From NCBI GenBank assembly GCA_902577525.1, contig CACGZG010000005.1:1-64000 (forward strand): a stretch of DNA of 64,000 nucleotides, read 5' to 3'. Below, in pieces: positions 48,729-57,820 of the stretch. The notes under the pieces were generated by a model. It was given only the letters and a program-made list of their open reading frames with translations, had not been told where the DNA came from and did no database searches. Positions within the stretch are counted from its first letter, which is position 1. Each line of letters begins with the position of its first letter. The translations under genes were made by a program, and so were the position numbers. Source of the DNA: an uncultured Pelagibacteraceae bacterium. GTDB taxonomy: Bacteria; Pseudomonadota; Alphaproteobacteria; Pelagibacterales; Pelagibacteraceae.

Positions 48729-48851
48729 ATGTCTAAAAGATATAGTGGAAAATCATTTAAAGACTCGAGTGTAAAAAAAAAACCAAAATTTAGTCTTAAA
48801 CAAAAAAGAAAAATTAAGAGAGAAAAGCAAAAAAAAATAAATCAACTATAA
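48729..48851 (+). CDS. Tiny basic protein (hypothetical)
   Basis: 40 residues: MSKRYSGKSFKDSSVKKKPK, then a tail of mostly Lys, Arg and Gln ending KINQL. 17 of 40 residues are Lys or Arg. It begins two bases after the FkbM gene stop, so it could be translated by coupling. No family recognised. It might be a ribosome- or nucleic-acid-associated peptide, or a chance frame in A-rich sequence. Confidence 0.4.
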   Translation: MSKRYSGKSFKDSSVKKKPKFSLKQKRKIKREKQKKINQL

Positions 48852-48929
48852 TTTCAACAAATATTGCATGTTAAATGTGAGTTTTTTTGAGTTTTCAAAT
48901 CAATTTTAATGTGTATAAGAGCCAAAAAT

Positions 48930-50756
48930 ATGACAAATAATATTAGAAACATTACAATCATTGCACACGTTGATCACGGCAAAACAACTTTAATAGACAA
49001 TCTAATGAAACAGAGCGGGTCTTTTAGAGAAAATGAAATTGTAGATGAAAGACTTATGGACTCTGGAGAACTTGAGAAAGAAAGAGGTATTACTATTTTA
49101 GCTAAGCCTGCTTCGATAAATTGGAAAGATTCTAGAATAAATATAATTGATACCCCCGGCCACAGAGATTTTGCTGCTGAAGTTGAAAGAGTACTTAGTA
49201 TGGCTGATGGAGCATTATTACTAATAGACTCTGCTGAAGGTGTGATGCCTCAAACAAAATTCGTTTTAGCAAAAGCACTTAAGCAAGGTTTAAAACCAAT
49301 TGTTGTAATTAATAAACTTGATAAATCTGACCAGAGAGCTAATGAAGTCTTAGATGAAACTTTTGACTTATTTGTTAGTTTAGATGCGAATGAAGATCAA
49401 TTAGATTTTCCAGTTTTATACGCAAGTGGAAGATCTGGATGGGCTGATGTGGATGTAGACGGTCCAAGAAAAAATCTTAATCCATTATTAGATAAAATCA
49501 TTGAACACGTTAATCCTGCTAAATTGGATAAATCTAAGCCATTTGCTATGCTATCTACTTTGCTTTATGCAGATAGTTTTTTAGGAAGAAGTTTAGTTGG
49601 TAAAATTTCACAAGGAACAGCAAAAGCTAACCAAACAATAAAAGCAATTAATTTAAAAGGTGAAAAAATAGATGAAGGAAGACTTACTAAAATTTTTAGA
49701 TATGAGGGTACAAAAAAAGTACCAATAGAAATTGGTGAAGCTGGGGATATTGTAGTTGTAGCTGGTCTAGAAAAAGCAAATGTTGCGGATACGATTTGCG
49801 ATCTTGAGGTAAACCATCCTATTAAAGCTACTCCAATCGATCCACCAACAATGTCAATCACAATTACTGTTAACACATCTCCTCTTGCAGGAACTGAGGG
49901 TAAAAAGCTTACCAGTACTCAAATTAGAGATAGGTTAGTTCAAGAGGCTCAAAATAATGTTGGAATTACTTTTACAGAAAATGAGGGTAATGATTCTTTT
50001 GTTGTAAGCGGGCGAGGTGAACTAATGTTAGAAATTTTACTTACTCAAATGAGAAGAGAAGGTTTTGAAATGACTGTAAGTCCACCAAAAGTTCTCTATA
50101 AGAAAGATGAAAATGGTAACAAGCTTGAACCAATCGAGGAAATAACGATGGATTTAGATGAGGAACATTCATCTAAGATAATTGACTCAATGAATAGAAG
50201 AAAAGGTAAATTGATAGAATTAAAAGATACTGGTAAAAATAAAAAAAGATTAATATTTCATGCACCAACAAGAGGATTGATGGGATATACAAGCAGGTTT
50301 TTAACACTCACCAAAGGTAATGGTGTAATAAATAGAATTTTTCATGCTTATGGAACATTTGAGGGTGAAATGGAAGGCAGAAGAAATGGTGCACTTATTT
50401 CAATGGAACAAGGAAAAGCTGTAGCATTTGCAATATTTAATTTACAGGCTAGAGGTGAGATGTTTGTAACTCATAATGATCCTGTTTATCCAGGTATGAT
50501 TGTGGGCTTATCTCCTAAACCAGGAGATATGATCATCAATGTTATGAAGGGTAAAAAATTAACTAATATGAGAACACAAGGAACTGACGAAAACGTTGTT
50601 CTCACACCGGTAAGAAAAATGTCCATTGCAGAACAATTAAGTATGCTAAATACTGATGAGGCTTTAGAAATTACTCCAGAGTCTTGTAGATTAAGAAAAG
50701 CAATTCTCGATCCACATGAAAGGAAGAGAAGTGAAAAATCAGGTGCTGCAGCCTAA
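48930..50756 (+). CDS. typA: GTP-binding translation factor TypA/BipA
   Basis: 608 residues from MTNNIRNITIIAHVDHGKTT; an in-frame ATG at 48909 would add MCIRAKN and is less likely. G1 AHVDHGKTT, G2 KERGITILAKPA, G3 DTPGHRDFAAEVER, G4 VINKLDKSDQR. C-terminal RGLMGYTSRFLTLTKGNG is TypA-specific. Ribosome-associated GTPase for growth at low temperature or stress. Confidence 0.96.
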   Translation: MTNNIRNITIIAHVDHGKTTLIDNLMKQSGSFRENEIVDERLMDSGELEKERGITILAKPASINWKDSRINIIDTPGHRDFAAEVERVLSMADGALLLIDSAEGVMPQTKFVLAKALKQGLKPIVVINKLDKSDQRANEVLDETFDLFVSLDANEDQLDFPVLYASGRSGWADVDVDGPRKNLNPLLDKIIEHVNPAKLDKSKPFAMLSTLLYADSFLGRSLVGKISQGTAKANQTIKAINLKGEKIDEGRLTKIFRYEGTKKVPIEIGEAGDIVVVAGLEKANVADTICDLEVNHPIKATPIDPPTMSITITVNTSPLAGTEGKKLTSTQIRDRLVQEAQNNVGITFTENEGNDSFVVSGRGELMLEILLTQMRREGFEMTVSPPKVLYKKDENGNKLEPIEEITMDLDEEHSSKIIDSMNRRKGKLIELKDTGKNKKRLIFHAPTRGLMGYTSRFLTLTKGNGVINRIFHAYGTFEGEMEGRRNGALISMEQGKAVAFAIFNLQARGEMFVTHNDPVYPGMIVGLSPKPGDMIINVMKGKKLTNMRTQGTDENVVLTPVRKMSIAEQLSMLNTDEALEITPESCRLRKAILDPHERKRSEKSGAAA

Positions 50757-51400
50757 TCGAAAATTTTATCAACTAAATATAAACCTAAAGCAATACAAGG
50801 ACCTATTCCAAAAGCAAACAATAAGGTTCCCACTCCCACAGTTCCACCCAAGTACCATCCAATACTTACAACAGAAATCTCCAAAAATGCTCTTACAGCA
50901 GCAACTGGTAAGTTTGTAATTTTTTGTAGACCGATCATCAAACCATCTCTTGGTCCTGGCCCTAGATTGGATACTAAATAAATACCTCCACCAATCCCAA
51001 CCATAATAACTGAAATTATTGCCAAAATTAATTGATACAGGAAGTTAGATGGGGTTGGAATAAATTTTATACAAAAGTCAATCATTAATGCAATAATGAT
51101 TGCATTTAGTATTGTTCCCATCCCTGGTTTTTGTTCAAGCGGTATCCACAAAATTAAAACTGCAACACTGATCAAAAATGTTATTGTTCCTATACTCAAG
51201 CTAACATTTAAAGAAATACCTTGTGCTAAAACACTCCATGGAGAGGCACCAGTAAAAGATACAATTAATAAACCTTCTCCAAGACCAAATAACATGAGAC
51301 CAAAACATAAAAAAAAGAATGTAGAGAATTTTGGTTTAAAATTATAAGGCTTATTAGAACTCCAATTTACCCTTGGTATTTTCTTAATTTTTAAAAACAT
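50753..51400 (-). CDS. YczE/YitT-like integral membrane protein
   Basis: 215 residues with about five or six membrane helices. GLGEGLLIVSFTGASPWSVL, VSNLGPGPRDGLMIGLQKIT and AFGIGPCIALGLYLVDKIF match the YczE family (DUF6198-like). Function unknown. Converges with typA (four-base overlap) and diverges from the exported protein at 51451. Confidence 0.75.
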   Translation of the reverse strand: MFLKIKKIPRVNWSSNKPYNFKPKFSTFFFLCFGLMLFGLGEGLLIVSFTGASPWSVLAQGISLNVSLSIGTITFLISVAVLILWIPLEQKPGMGTILNAIIIALMIDFCIKFIPTPSNFLYQLILAIISVIMVGIGGGIYLVSNLGPGPRDGLMIGLQKITNLPVAAVRAFLEISVVSIGWYLGGTVGVGTLLFAFGIGPCIALGLYLVDKIFD

Positions 51401-51450
51401 TTTAATAAATTATTTCTATTGTTAATAAAGTCTATTAAACTAGTTGTTAA

Positions 51451-52131
51451 ATGAAAAAAATTATAGTCATTTTATTTCTCTTGATTTATCCAACAAATTC
51501 AATCTCTCATATTGGACATTATATTAAATACAAGAAAATTGAGATGGAGATTTTTCGAAATGGAGAACTTATTGGCTATAATCATTATTTTTTTAATAAA
51601 AATGGAGAAGAAACTATTGTTACTAATCAAATTAAGTTTGTTGTTAAACTATTGGGAGCAACAATTTTCCAAATTGAAGGCTATAGCGAGGAAAAATATC
51701 TGAAAAATCAATTAGTTTCTTATAGTTCTAAAACTTTACAAAATAATAAAAAAAAATTTGTAAATTTAAAATTTAATCAAAAGAATAAAAAATTTGATAT
51801 TAAAGGCTCTTCGTATAATGGAGAGGCATCAACTGATAACGTAATTGGAAATTGGTGGAATCATAAAATTTTACAAGCAAGTTCTCAAATAAGTCCTATC
51901 TCGGGTAGCATTAAGGAACAAGTGGTAACCTTTTTAGGTAAAGAAAAAATAAATCTTTATGGAAAAATTTATGATGTTGATCATTTTACTTTAAAATCAA
52001 AAGATATGAGCATACCGAAAGATAAAAGATTAGATTTTAATATTTGGTATGATCGTGAAAATTTAATAATATTAAAAGTATCCTATTCAAGAATGGGAAA
52101 CTGGGAATACAAATTAAAAAATTTTGATTAG
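51451..52131 (+). CDS. Exported protein, DUF6134-like
   Basis: 226 residues with a signal peptide (MKKIIVILFLLIYPTNSISH). The mature part is rich in beta strands: MEIFRNGELIGYNHYFFNKN, KFVVKLLGATIFQIEGYSEE, and NWWNHKILQASSQISPISGS, ending LKVSYSRMGNWEYKLKNFD. This matches the pattern of DUF6134 periplasmic proteins of unknown function. It converges with the FAD oxidoreductase with a single base between stops. Confidence 0.6.
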   Translation: MKKIIVILFLLIYPTNSISHIGHYIKYKKIEMEIFRNGELIGYNHYFFNKNGEETIVTNQIKFVVKLLGATIFQIEGYSEEKYLKNQLVSYSSKTLQNNKKKFVNLKFNQKNKKFDIKGSSYNGEASTDNVIGNWWNHKILQASSQISPISGSIKEQVVTFLGKEKINLYGKIYDVDHFTLKSKDMSIPKDKRLDFNIWYDRENLIILKVSYSRMGNWEYKLKNFD

Positions 52132-52132
52132 A

Positions 52133-53104
52133 TTATCTTGAAATTTTTTTAAATAGGTCATTTGCACTTATCCATCCTGACTCTAGTCTAGGTCCTACAA
52201 ACCAATCAGCACAAACACCTATTTTTTTCTTTGAGTCCCAATAACTTTTTATCTTAAACGATTTCGAATTTGAAGAGTATTTCCAGCCATGATTAAGTGA
52301 ATAATAAATTTTTGTTTTTTTTATGTTTGAAAGTTTAAAAAATTTATCAATCATAATTTTTGAATTCTCTTTTTTATTATTTTTGTTATTATTAATTTTT
52401 TTATTTGCCCACTTAAATGTACTCTGAAGGGTCCATAAATCATATTTTGATTTAAACCTTTTTTTCGAGTTTTCATTGCCTGCCCAACCAAGAATTGGAT
52501 CTTCGAAAAGATAGCTACTATTTGATTTCTTGTTTTTTTTTATTGCAATCATAGTAGTGATATTTGCATCCATTTTTATTGATTTTTTTAAAAAAGAATT
52601 ATTTATGAATCTTTTAGAGAGTTTTTTTAATTGTGGAAAAGGACAGGTCAAAATAATGCTTTTAAAAGATTTCAATTTTCCATCAGCAAATGATAAATGC
52701 CAAAGTTTGTTTTTATAATGAATTTTTTTTAATTCACTTTGATAGTTGCAATTAATTTTTTTTAATAAGTACTTGCAAATATCATTGTTTCCGTTTTTAC
52801 CTATAATTTTCAGATGTTTTTTATTTTTTTTTTTTTTGGAGTTAAGAAAAACGTGTTTACCACCCCAAACCTTTAAAATTCTTTTTTTAATTAAATCTTT
52901 AGTAAATTTTTTAAATTCCGGGGTTTTTGGCGAAAAGTATTGAGTGCCATGATCAAAGCCTATATTGCCTTTCATTCTTTTGAAAGATGCACGTCCTCCT
53001 GGACCTCTCGCTTTGTCAAATAGGATTACTGAATTTTTTTTATTAAGAAGATTCGCAATCGTAGCTCCAGAAATACCTGAGCCAATTACACAAAATTCAC
53101 TCAT
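52133..53104 (-). CDS. FAD/NAD(P)-dependent amine-oxidase-like oxidoreductase (renalase-like)
   Basis: 323 residues. FCVIGSGISGATIANLLNKK, then VILFDKARGPGGRASFKRMK and IGFDHGTQYFSPKTPEFKKF are the signature of the COG3380/renalase-like group. The C-terminus SYWDSKKKIGVCADWFVGPR-LESGWISANDL is conserved too. Substrate unknown. Its start overlaps the pmbA stop by four bases, giving a tldD-pmbA-oxidoreductase operon. Confidence 0.8.
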   Translation of the reverse strand: MSEFCVIGSGISGATIANLLNKKNSVILFDKARGPGGRASFKRMKGNIGFDHGTQYFSPKTPEFKKFTKDLIKKRILKVWGGKHVFLNSKKKKNKKHLKIIGKNGNNDICKYLLKKINCNYQSELKKIHYKNKLWHLSFADGKLKSFKSIILTCPFPQLKKLSKRFINNSFLKKSIKMDANITTMIAIKKNKKSNSSYLFEDPILGWAGNENSKKRFKSKYDLWTLQSTFKWANKKINNNKNNKKENSKIMIDKFFKLSNIKKTKIYYSLNHGWKYSSNSKSFKIKSYWDSKKKIGVCADWFVGPRLESGWISANDLFKKISR

Positions 53105-54417
53105 TTACCAGCAACAACCATACCCTCAATCATAATGGTAGGTGAATTGGTTGCATATTTGAACTCTAAATCATTTGCGAGGGTAATATTTTTAAACATG
53201 TCTTTAAAATTACCTGCAATAGTAATTTCATTTATAGGATACTTAAACTCTCCGTTTTCTACTAAAAACCCTGTTGCACCTACAGAATAATCACCAGTTA
53301 CAATATTACTTCCGTGTCCTATAGTTTCTGTAATATAAAGGCTTTTTGATTTTGAACACAATAAATCTTTAAAACTAATATTTCCATTTTCAAAATAAAG
53401 ATTACTTGTCCCTCCACATCTTCCATTTGATTTAAGGTTTAATTTTTTTCCATTGTAAGTATCAATCAAATAATGTTTTAAAATTCCCTGGTCTACTAAT
53501 TTAAGAGTATCAGTTTTAACCCCCTCGCTATCAAAATTTCTTGAGCCTAAACCTTTGGGTATATCTGGTTTATCTAAGACATTAATTGTATCAGAAAATA
53601 TTTTTTGGTTAACTTTATCTTTTAAAAAAGAGGTTCCTCTTGATATCGCTAATGATGAAATCGCACTTGCAAAGGTACTTAGTATTCCCTTAGCTATTCT
53701 TTTATCAAAAATTATAGCAATTTTTTCACTACCTATTTTTTTAGGGCTTAATTTTCTAATTGTTTGATCAGCAGCTTGTTTACCTAAATCTTCTGCGTCA
53801 TCCAAGTCTTTAAGAAAACATTTACTAGAATACTCATAATCTCTCTCCATGCTTTTTTCATCTTTTGCAACTGTGACGCTCGAAGCTGTAAATGAAGATG
53901 TTTTGTAGCCAGCACAAAAATCTTCACTATTAGCTAAAATAAAATTTGATTTATTTTGAGTAAAACTAGATTCTGTATTAACAATCTTTTTATCATTGGA
54001 AGCAGCAGATTCTAATTTTTTTAAATAGTCTATTTTTTGATCATTTTCTATATGGGTATCGTCATAAAGACTCAAATCCTTAACCTCTTTGGCCAACAAA
54101 TCTTTATCTGGTAAAGAATTAAATTCATCTTCAGGAGTATTTTTTGTTGTCTCAACACACTTTTCAATCAAAATTTTTAGGTTTTCATCAAGTAAATTAG
54201 AAGAAGATATTGATGACTTTTTTTTTCCAATGTAAGTGGTAATGTTTATTCCAAGATCATCTGATCTATTAGACTCGTCTAGTTTTTTATTTCTAAAATT
54301 AACAGTTTCAGATACAGAGTTATTAACAATCACACTAGACTCGGTTGCGCCTAATTTCTTAGCCAAACCTAAACAATACGATGCTTTTTTCTCTAGAAAT
54401 TCTTGATCTTTAACCAT
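53101..54417 (-). CDS. pmbA: PmbA/TldE metalloprotease subunit
   Basis: 438 residues. Partner of TldD without the HExxxH motif. N-terminal ATESSVIVNNSVSETVNFRN; middle IAIIFDKRIAKGILSTFASAI-SSLAISRGTSFLKDKVNQKI; C-terminal TGDYSVGATGFLVENGEFKY and INEITIAGNFKDMFKNI are characteristic. TldD/TldE complexes degrade unfolded peptides and process some modified peptides. It starts right after the tldD stop. Confidence 0.92.
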   Translation of the reverse strand: MVKDQEFLEKKASYCLGLAKKLGATESSVIVNNSVSETVNFRNKKLDESNRSDDLGINITTYIGKKKSSISSSNLLDENLKILIEKCVETTKNTPEDEFNSLPDKDLLAKEVKDLSLYDDTHIENDQKIDYLKKLESAASNDKKIVNTESSFTQNKSNFILANSEDFCAGYKTSSFTASSVTVAKDEKSMERDYEYSSKCFLKDLDDAEDLGKQAADQTIRKLSPKKIGSEKIAIIFDKRIAKGILSTFASAISSLAISRGTSFLKDKVNQKIFSDTINVLDKPDIPKGLGSRNFDSEGVKTDTLKLVDQGILKHYLIDTYNGKKLNLKSNGRCGGTSNLYFENGNISFKDLLCSKSKSLYITETIGHGSNIVTGDYSVGATGFLVENGEFKYPINEITIAGNFKDMFKNITLANDLEFKYATNSPTIMIEGMVVAGK

Positions 54418-55839
54418 TTAAAGTTTTGTGCCCCCAACAGTCATCTTATTAATTAGTATAGATGGTTGAGCAACACCTACAGGAACACCTTGGCCAGCTT
54501 TTCCGCATGTTCCAATACCAGGATCCATCATCATGTCATTCCCAACCATAGAAACTTCTTTTAAAATTGAAGGTCCATCTCCAATAAGTGTTGCACCTTT
54601 AATTGGAGATCCAATTTTGCCATTAACAATCTCATAAGCTTCAGTACAATTAAATACAAATTTTCCAGAGGTAATATCAACCTGTCCGCCACCAAAACTC
54701 ACAGCAAAAATACCTTTATCGACAGCTTTAATCATCTCGTCTTGAGTCTGATTTCCACTCAGCATCATCGTATTTCTCATTCTTGGAAGAACGATATGTC
54801 TATAGTTTTCTCTTCTTCCACTACCAGTAGATTTGGTTTTCATTAAACGAGCGTTTAGACGATCTTGCATAAAATTTTTTAAAATCCCATTCTCAATTAA
54901 AACAGTTTTTTCTGTCGGGGTTCCCTCATCATCAATCGTAAGACTACCTCTCCTGTTATCAATAGTACCATCATCAACAATTGTAACTCCCTCACTTGCA
55001 ACTTTTTGGCCCATTAAATTATGAAAAGCTGAGGTTTTTTTTCTGTTAAAATCCCCTTCTAAACCATGACCAACAGCCTCATGAATTAATATTGCTGGCC
55101 AACCAGGTCCTAGCACAACTTTCATTTCACCAGCTGGTGCAGGTTTACTCTCTAAATTTACCAAAGCTATTCTCAAAGCCTCGTCACAAACACTTTTCCA
55201 ATTATCACCTTTTAAATAAGAGTCATAAGATTGTCTTCCCCCAACACCATACACACCCGTCTCTTTTCTCCCATTTTTCTCAAGCATAACGGATACATTG
55301 AATCTTATTAAAGGACGAACATCAGTTAAAGTTTCTCCACCAGATCTAATTATTTCAACCGATTTTTGTTCTCCCAAAAAATTAGCTGTAACTTGTTTAA
55401 TGTTGTCATCTTTTGATCGTAAATAATCATTTACTTCATTAAGTATTTTAATTTTTTCATTAAGAGATTTTTGTTCAATAGGGTTAATGTTTTCATAATA
55501 TTTCTTATTAGATTTAGGAATTTCATGATTATAGGTACCTTTGACAGATTTAAGTGTCGATTTTAAATTTTCTGAAGATTGCTTTAATGAGTTTTTTGAA
55601 ATTTCGTTAGAGTGAGAATAAGCAACTACTTCATCGGAGATAGCTCTAAACCCAAATCCTAAATCTGAATTATAACTAGAATTTTTTATCTTATTATCAT
55701 CTAGTAAAATTGACTCAGATTTTGAATTTTCTAAGTACAACTCACCATCGTCACATTTTTGAAGAGTATCCGAAATAATATTTTCAGCCTCACTTCTTGA
55801 TAGGTCAGATTTTTTAAAGAAACTACTCATAGAAGACAC
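54418..55839 (-). CDS. tldD: Metalloprotease TldD
   Basis: 473 residues. The zinc motif HEAVGH is in WPAILIHEAVGHGLEGDFNR; the third ligand region is GSGRRENYRHIVLPRMRNTM. C-terminal GTCGKAGQGVPVGVAQPSIL is conserved. First gene of the tldD-pmbA pair. No precursor peptide or peptide-modifying enzyme is visible nearby, so general peptide turnover is the likelier role. Confidence 0.94.
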   Translation of the reverse strand: MSSMSSFFKKSDLSRSEAENIISDTLQKCDDGELYLENSKSESILLDDNKIKNSSYNSDLGFGFRAISDEVVAYSHSNEISKNSLKQSSENLKSTLKSVKGTYNHEIPKSNKKYYENINPIEQKSLNEKIKILNEVNDYLRSKDDNIKQVTANFLGEQKSVEIIRSGGETLTDVRPLIRFNVSVMLEKNGRKETGVYGVGGRQSYDSYLKGDNWKSVCDEALRIALVNLESKPAPAGEMKVVLGPGWPAILIHEAVGHGLEGDFNRKKTSAFHNLMGQKVASEGVTIVDDGTIDNRRGSLTIDDEGTPTEKTVLIENGILKNFMQDRLNARLMKTKSTGSGRRENYRHIVLPRMRNTMMLSGNQTQDEMIKAVDKGIFAVSFGGGQVDITSGKFVFNCTEAYEIVNGKIGSPIKGATLIGDGPSILKEVSMVGNDMMMDPGIGTCGKAGQGVPVGVAQPSILINKMTVGGTKL

Positions 55840-55924
55840 TAAATAAATTGTTTCAAAGATTTTTCAACTAGAGTATTTTACGCATGTACATATATTATAT
55901 AAATTAGTAATAAAACATCTAATT

Positions 55925-56281
55925 ATGAAAGTTTATTTTAATAATTCTTGTAAAATTTGTAAGGCAGAAATTGATCTCTATAAGAAGGAAAAAATAGAGG
56001 AAATTGATTGGGTTGATATTACAGATAATGAACTAGCTGAACAAGAAACCTCTAAAGATAGAAAACAACTTTTGAGAAGACTGCATGTCAAAGATGGTGA
56101 AAAAGTTATTGGAGGTGCAGAAGCTTTTTTATTATTATGGAAAAAAATGCCAAAATATAAATTTCTTTATAAATTTTTTAAATTACCAATCATCTTCAAT
56201 ATATTTACAATTATATATGAGATAGTGGCTTTTTTTCTTTACTTAAAAAATAAAAAGCAACTTAAAAAATCTAACTTGTAA
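55925..56281 (+). CDS. DCC-family thiol-disulfide oxidoreductase-like protein (DUF393)
   Basis: 118 residues. MKVYFNNSCKICKAEIDLYK carries the C-x2-C that replaces the usual D-x2-C-x2-C DCC pattern. The DUF393 features LRRLHVKDGEKVIGGAEAFL and LLWKKMPKYKFLYKFFKLPI follow, and the C-terminus has a hydrophobic helix. Redox role inferred from the motif. Converges with the next gene (11-base overlap). Confidence 0.8.
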   Translation: MKVYFNNSCKICKAEIDLYKKEKIEEIDWVDITDNELAEQETSKDRKQLLRRLHVKDGEKVIGGAEAFLLLWKKMPKYKFLYKFFKLPIIFNIFTIIYEIVAFFLYLKNKKQLKKSNL

Positions 56282-56564
56282 AAAATAATAAAAATTTACT
56301 TAATAGAGACATAGAAGATACAAACATCACTAAGACTATTGAGTACATTAATAAAATAATTTTATTCTTTTTTCTTCTTAATCTAACAAATTCCTTATCA
56401 TCTAAATCAGAGATATCTCTCTCACCGACTACTGGATAATCATACGTAAACCGCCATGTACTATCACCAAGTCTTGGGTCTAAACTATTAAAATATGTGA
56501 TCCATGCAATAATGTATCTGAAAATTAAATATAAAATTATTAAAAAGGCAGATCCTAAAATCAT
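56271..56564 (-). CDS. Two-span membrane protein (hypothetical)
   Basis: 97 residues with hydrophobic helices at both ends (MILGSAFLIILYLIFRYIIA and IILLMYSIVLVMFVSSMSLL). The polar middle has YDYPVVGERDISDLDDKEFV and RLRRKKNK. No family recognised. It lies 30 bases behind the lysine-rich coiled-coil gene on the same strand and may be co-transcribed with it. Confidence 0.55.
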   Translation of the reverse strand: MILGSAFLIILYLIFRYIIAWITYFNSLDPRLGDSTWRFTYDYPVVGERDISDLDDKEFVRLRRKKNKIILLMYSIVLVMFVSSMSLLSKFLLFFTS

Positions 56565-56594
56565 TACAGATAATACCTAATTTAATATAAATGT

Positions 56595-57791
56595 TTAATT
56601 ATTATTTTTGGCTCTTTTCCTTGCAATGAGTTGCGTTAAAGAGTCTACCATTGTATCTGAGGCTTTGAAGATATCTACATTTCTAAACTCATGAGAAAGA
56701 TTTTTTTCAGGATTAGTTTTATCTTCAATAACAATTCCTTCATCTGGAGAATTATTTTTAATATAAATCAATAATAACCAGTCATCATCTTGTGACTCAT
56801 CCCATTTAATAAAAACTTCACCTGTTTCAAATCTTCTGTCTATACAACGAAAAATAGACATGTCACGGGTGATATGTCTTTTATTTAACTGAAATACTAG
56901 GCTACTTGCACTTCTGTAAAAACTTTCTAATGCAAATTCAATTTTTTGTCTTGCTAAAGTATATTCTTTTTCTTTTTCTAATAAGGTTTCTCTATCTTCA
57001 TCACCTTGAAGTTTAACTCCTAATGCTTCAACCCTCTCTTTAATTTTTTGATCTCGAAGTAATCGATATTTTTCCTTAAGTTTATCAATTCTTTCTTGTA
57101 AACCTGCATAGTCTTCCCTTTTTTCTTTTAAAGAAATTTTCTCAAGTTTTTCTAGTTCCTTGACTTCTCTAATTCTGAATTTTTCAATTTGTTTATCTAG
57201 TCTTAATTGTTTTAAAAACTGTTTTTGTTTTTCTGCTTGCTCAATTCTCAAAAGTGCTTGCTCTTTTCTTAAGAATAATTTTATATCTTTTACTCGTTGT
57301 TTTTCTAATCTAGCTTCTTCTTTAAGTGTTTGTTCTTTTAGTTTAATTCTGAGAGCTTTTTCTTCCTCTTTTTGTTTAGCCAACTCAATTTTTTCTTCCC
57401 TCTCTCTTTCAATTTTTTCTATCTTAATTCTTCTTTTTTCATCACGTTTTAAAACTTTATAACTTGAAATTGTCTCTGAAATTTTGTCAAAAAAACCTTG
57501 AATATATTTTTCTAAACTAAAATTGAATTTAAAATTGAATTGAGGTTTCAGGGATAGCTGTAATTTGACTAATTTTAAAATTATACTTTCGTTTTGGGTT
57601 TTATTAATTTGTTTTAAATAATTAGTTTTTTTTAATTTTTTAACTTTATTTTTCCTTTTTTTGATAACTCTTTTTTTTTTAAATCTTTTAACAACCTTTT
57701 TAGTTTTTTTACCTTTTTTTCGAAGCTTATAGGATTTGGCTTTTTTTAATATTTTTCTTTTTTTTTTTGATTTTTTTTGTTTTTTTTTCAT
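56595..57791 (-). CDS. Lysine-rich coiled-coil protein with an H1-like basic N-terminus
   Basis: 398 residues. The first 56 residues contain 36 Lys or Arg (MKKKQKKSKKKRKILKKAKS ...). About residues 110-290 are Glu/Lys/Arg-rich helix predicted as coiled coil (e.g. IEKIEREREEKIELAKQKEE). The last ~100 residues look globular (FALESFYRSASSLVFQLNKR, VFIKWDESQDDDWLLLIYIK). No signal peptide. I do not recognise a family. A nucleic-acid-binding or nucleoid role is an inference from the basic tail. Confidence 0.75.
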   Translation of the reverse strand: MKKKQKKSKKKRKILKKAKSYKLRKKGKKTKKVVKRFKKKRVIKKRKNKVKKLKKTNYLKQINKTQNESIILKLVKLQLSLKPQFNFKFNFSLEKYIQGFFDKISETISSYKVLKRDEKRRIKIEKIEREREEKIELAKQKEEEKALRIKLKEQTLKEEARLEKQRVKDIKLFLRKEQALLRIEQAEKQKQFLKQLRLDKQIEKFRIREVKELEKLEKISLKEKREDYAGLQERIDKLKEKYRLLRDQKIKERVEALGVKLQGDEDRETLLEKEKEYTLARQKIEFALESFYRSASSLVFQLNKRHITRDMSIFRCIDRRFETGEVFIKWDESQDDDWLLLIYIKNNSPDEGIVIEDKTNPEKNLSHEFRNVDIFKASDTMVDSLTQLIARKRAKNNN

Positions 57792-57820
57792 TTCTGAGAA
57801 GAAATGATCCTATCAATAAT

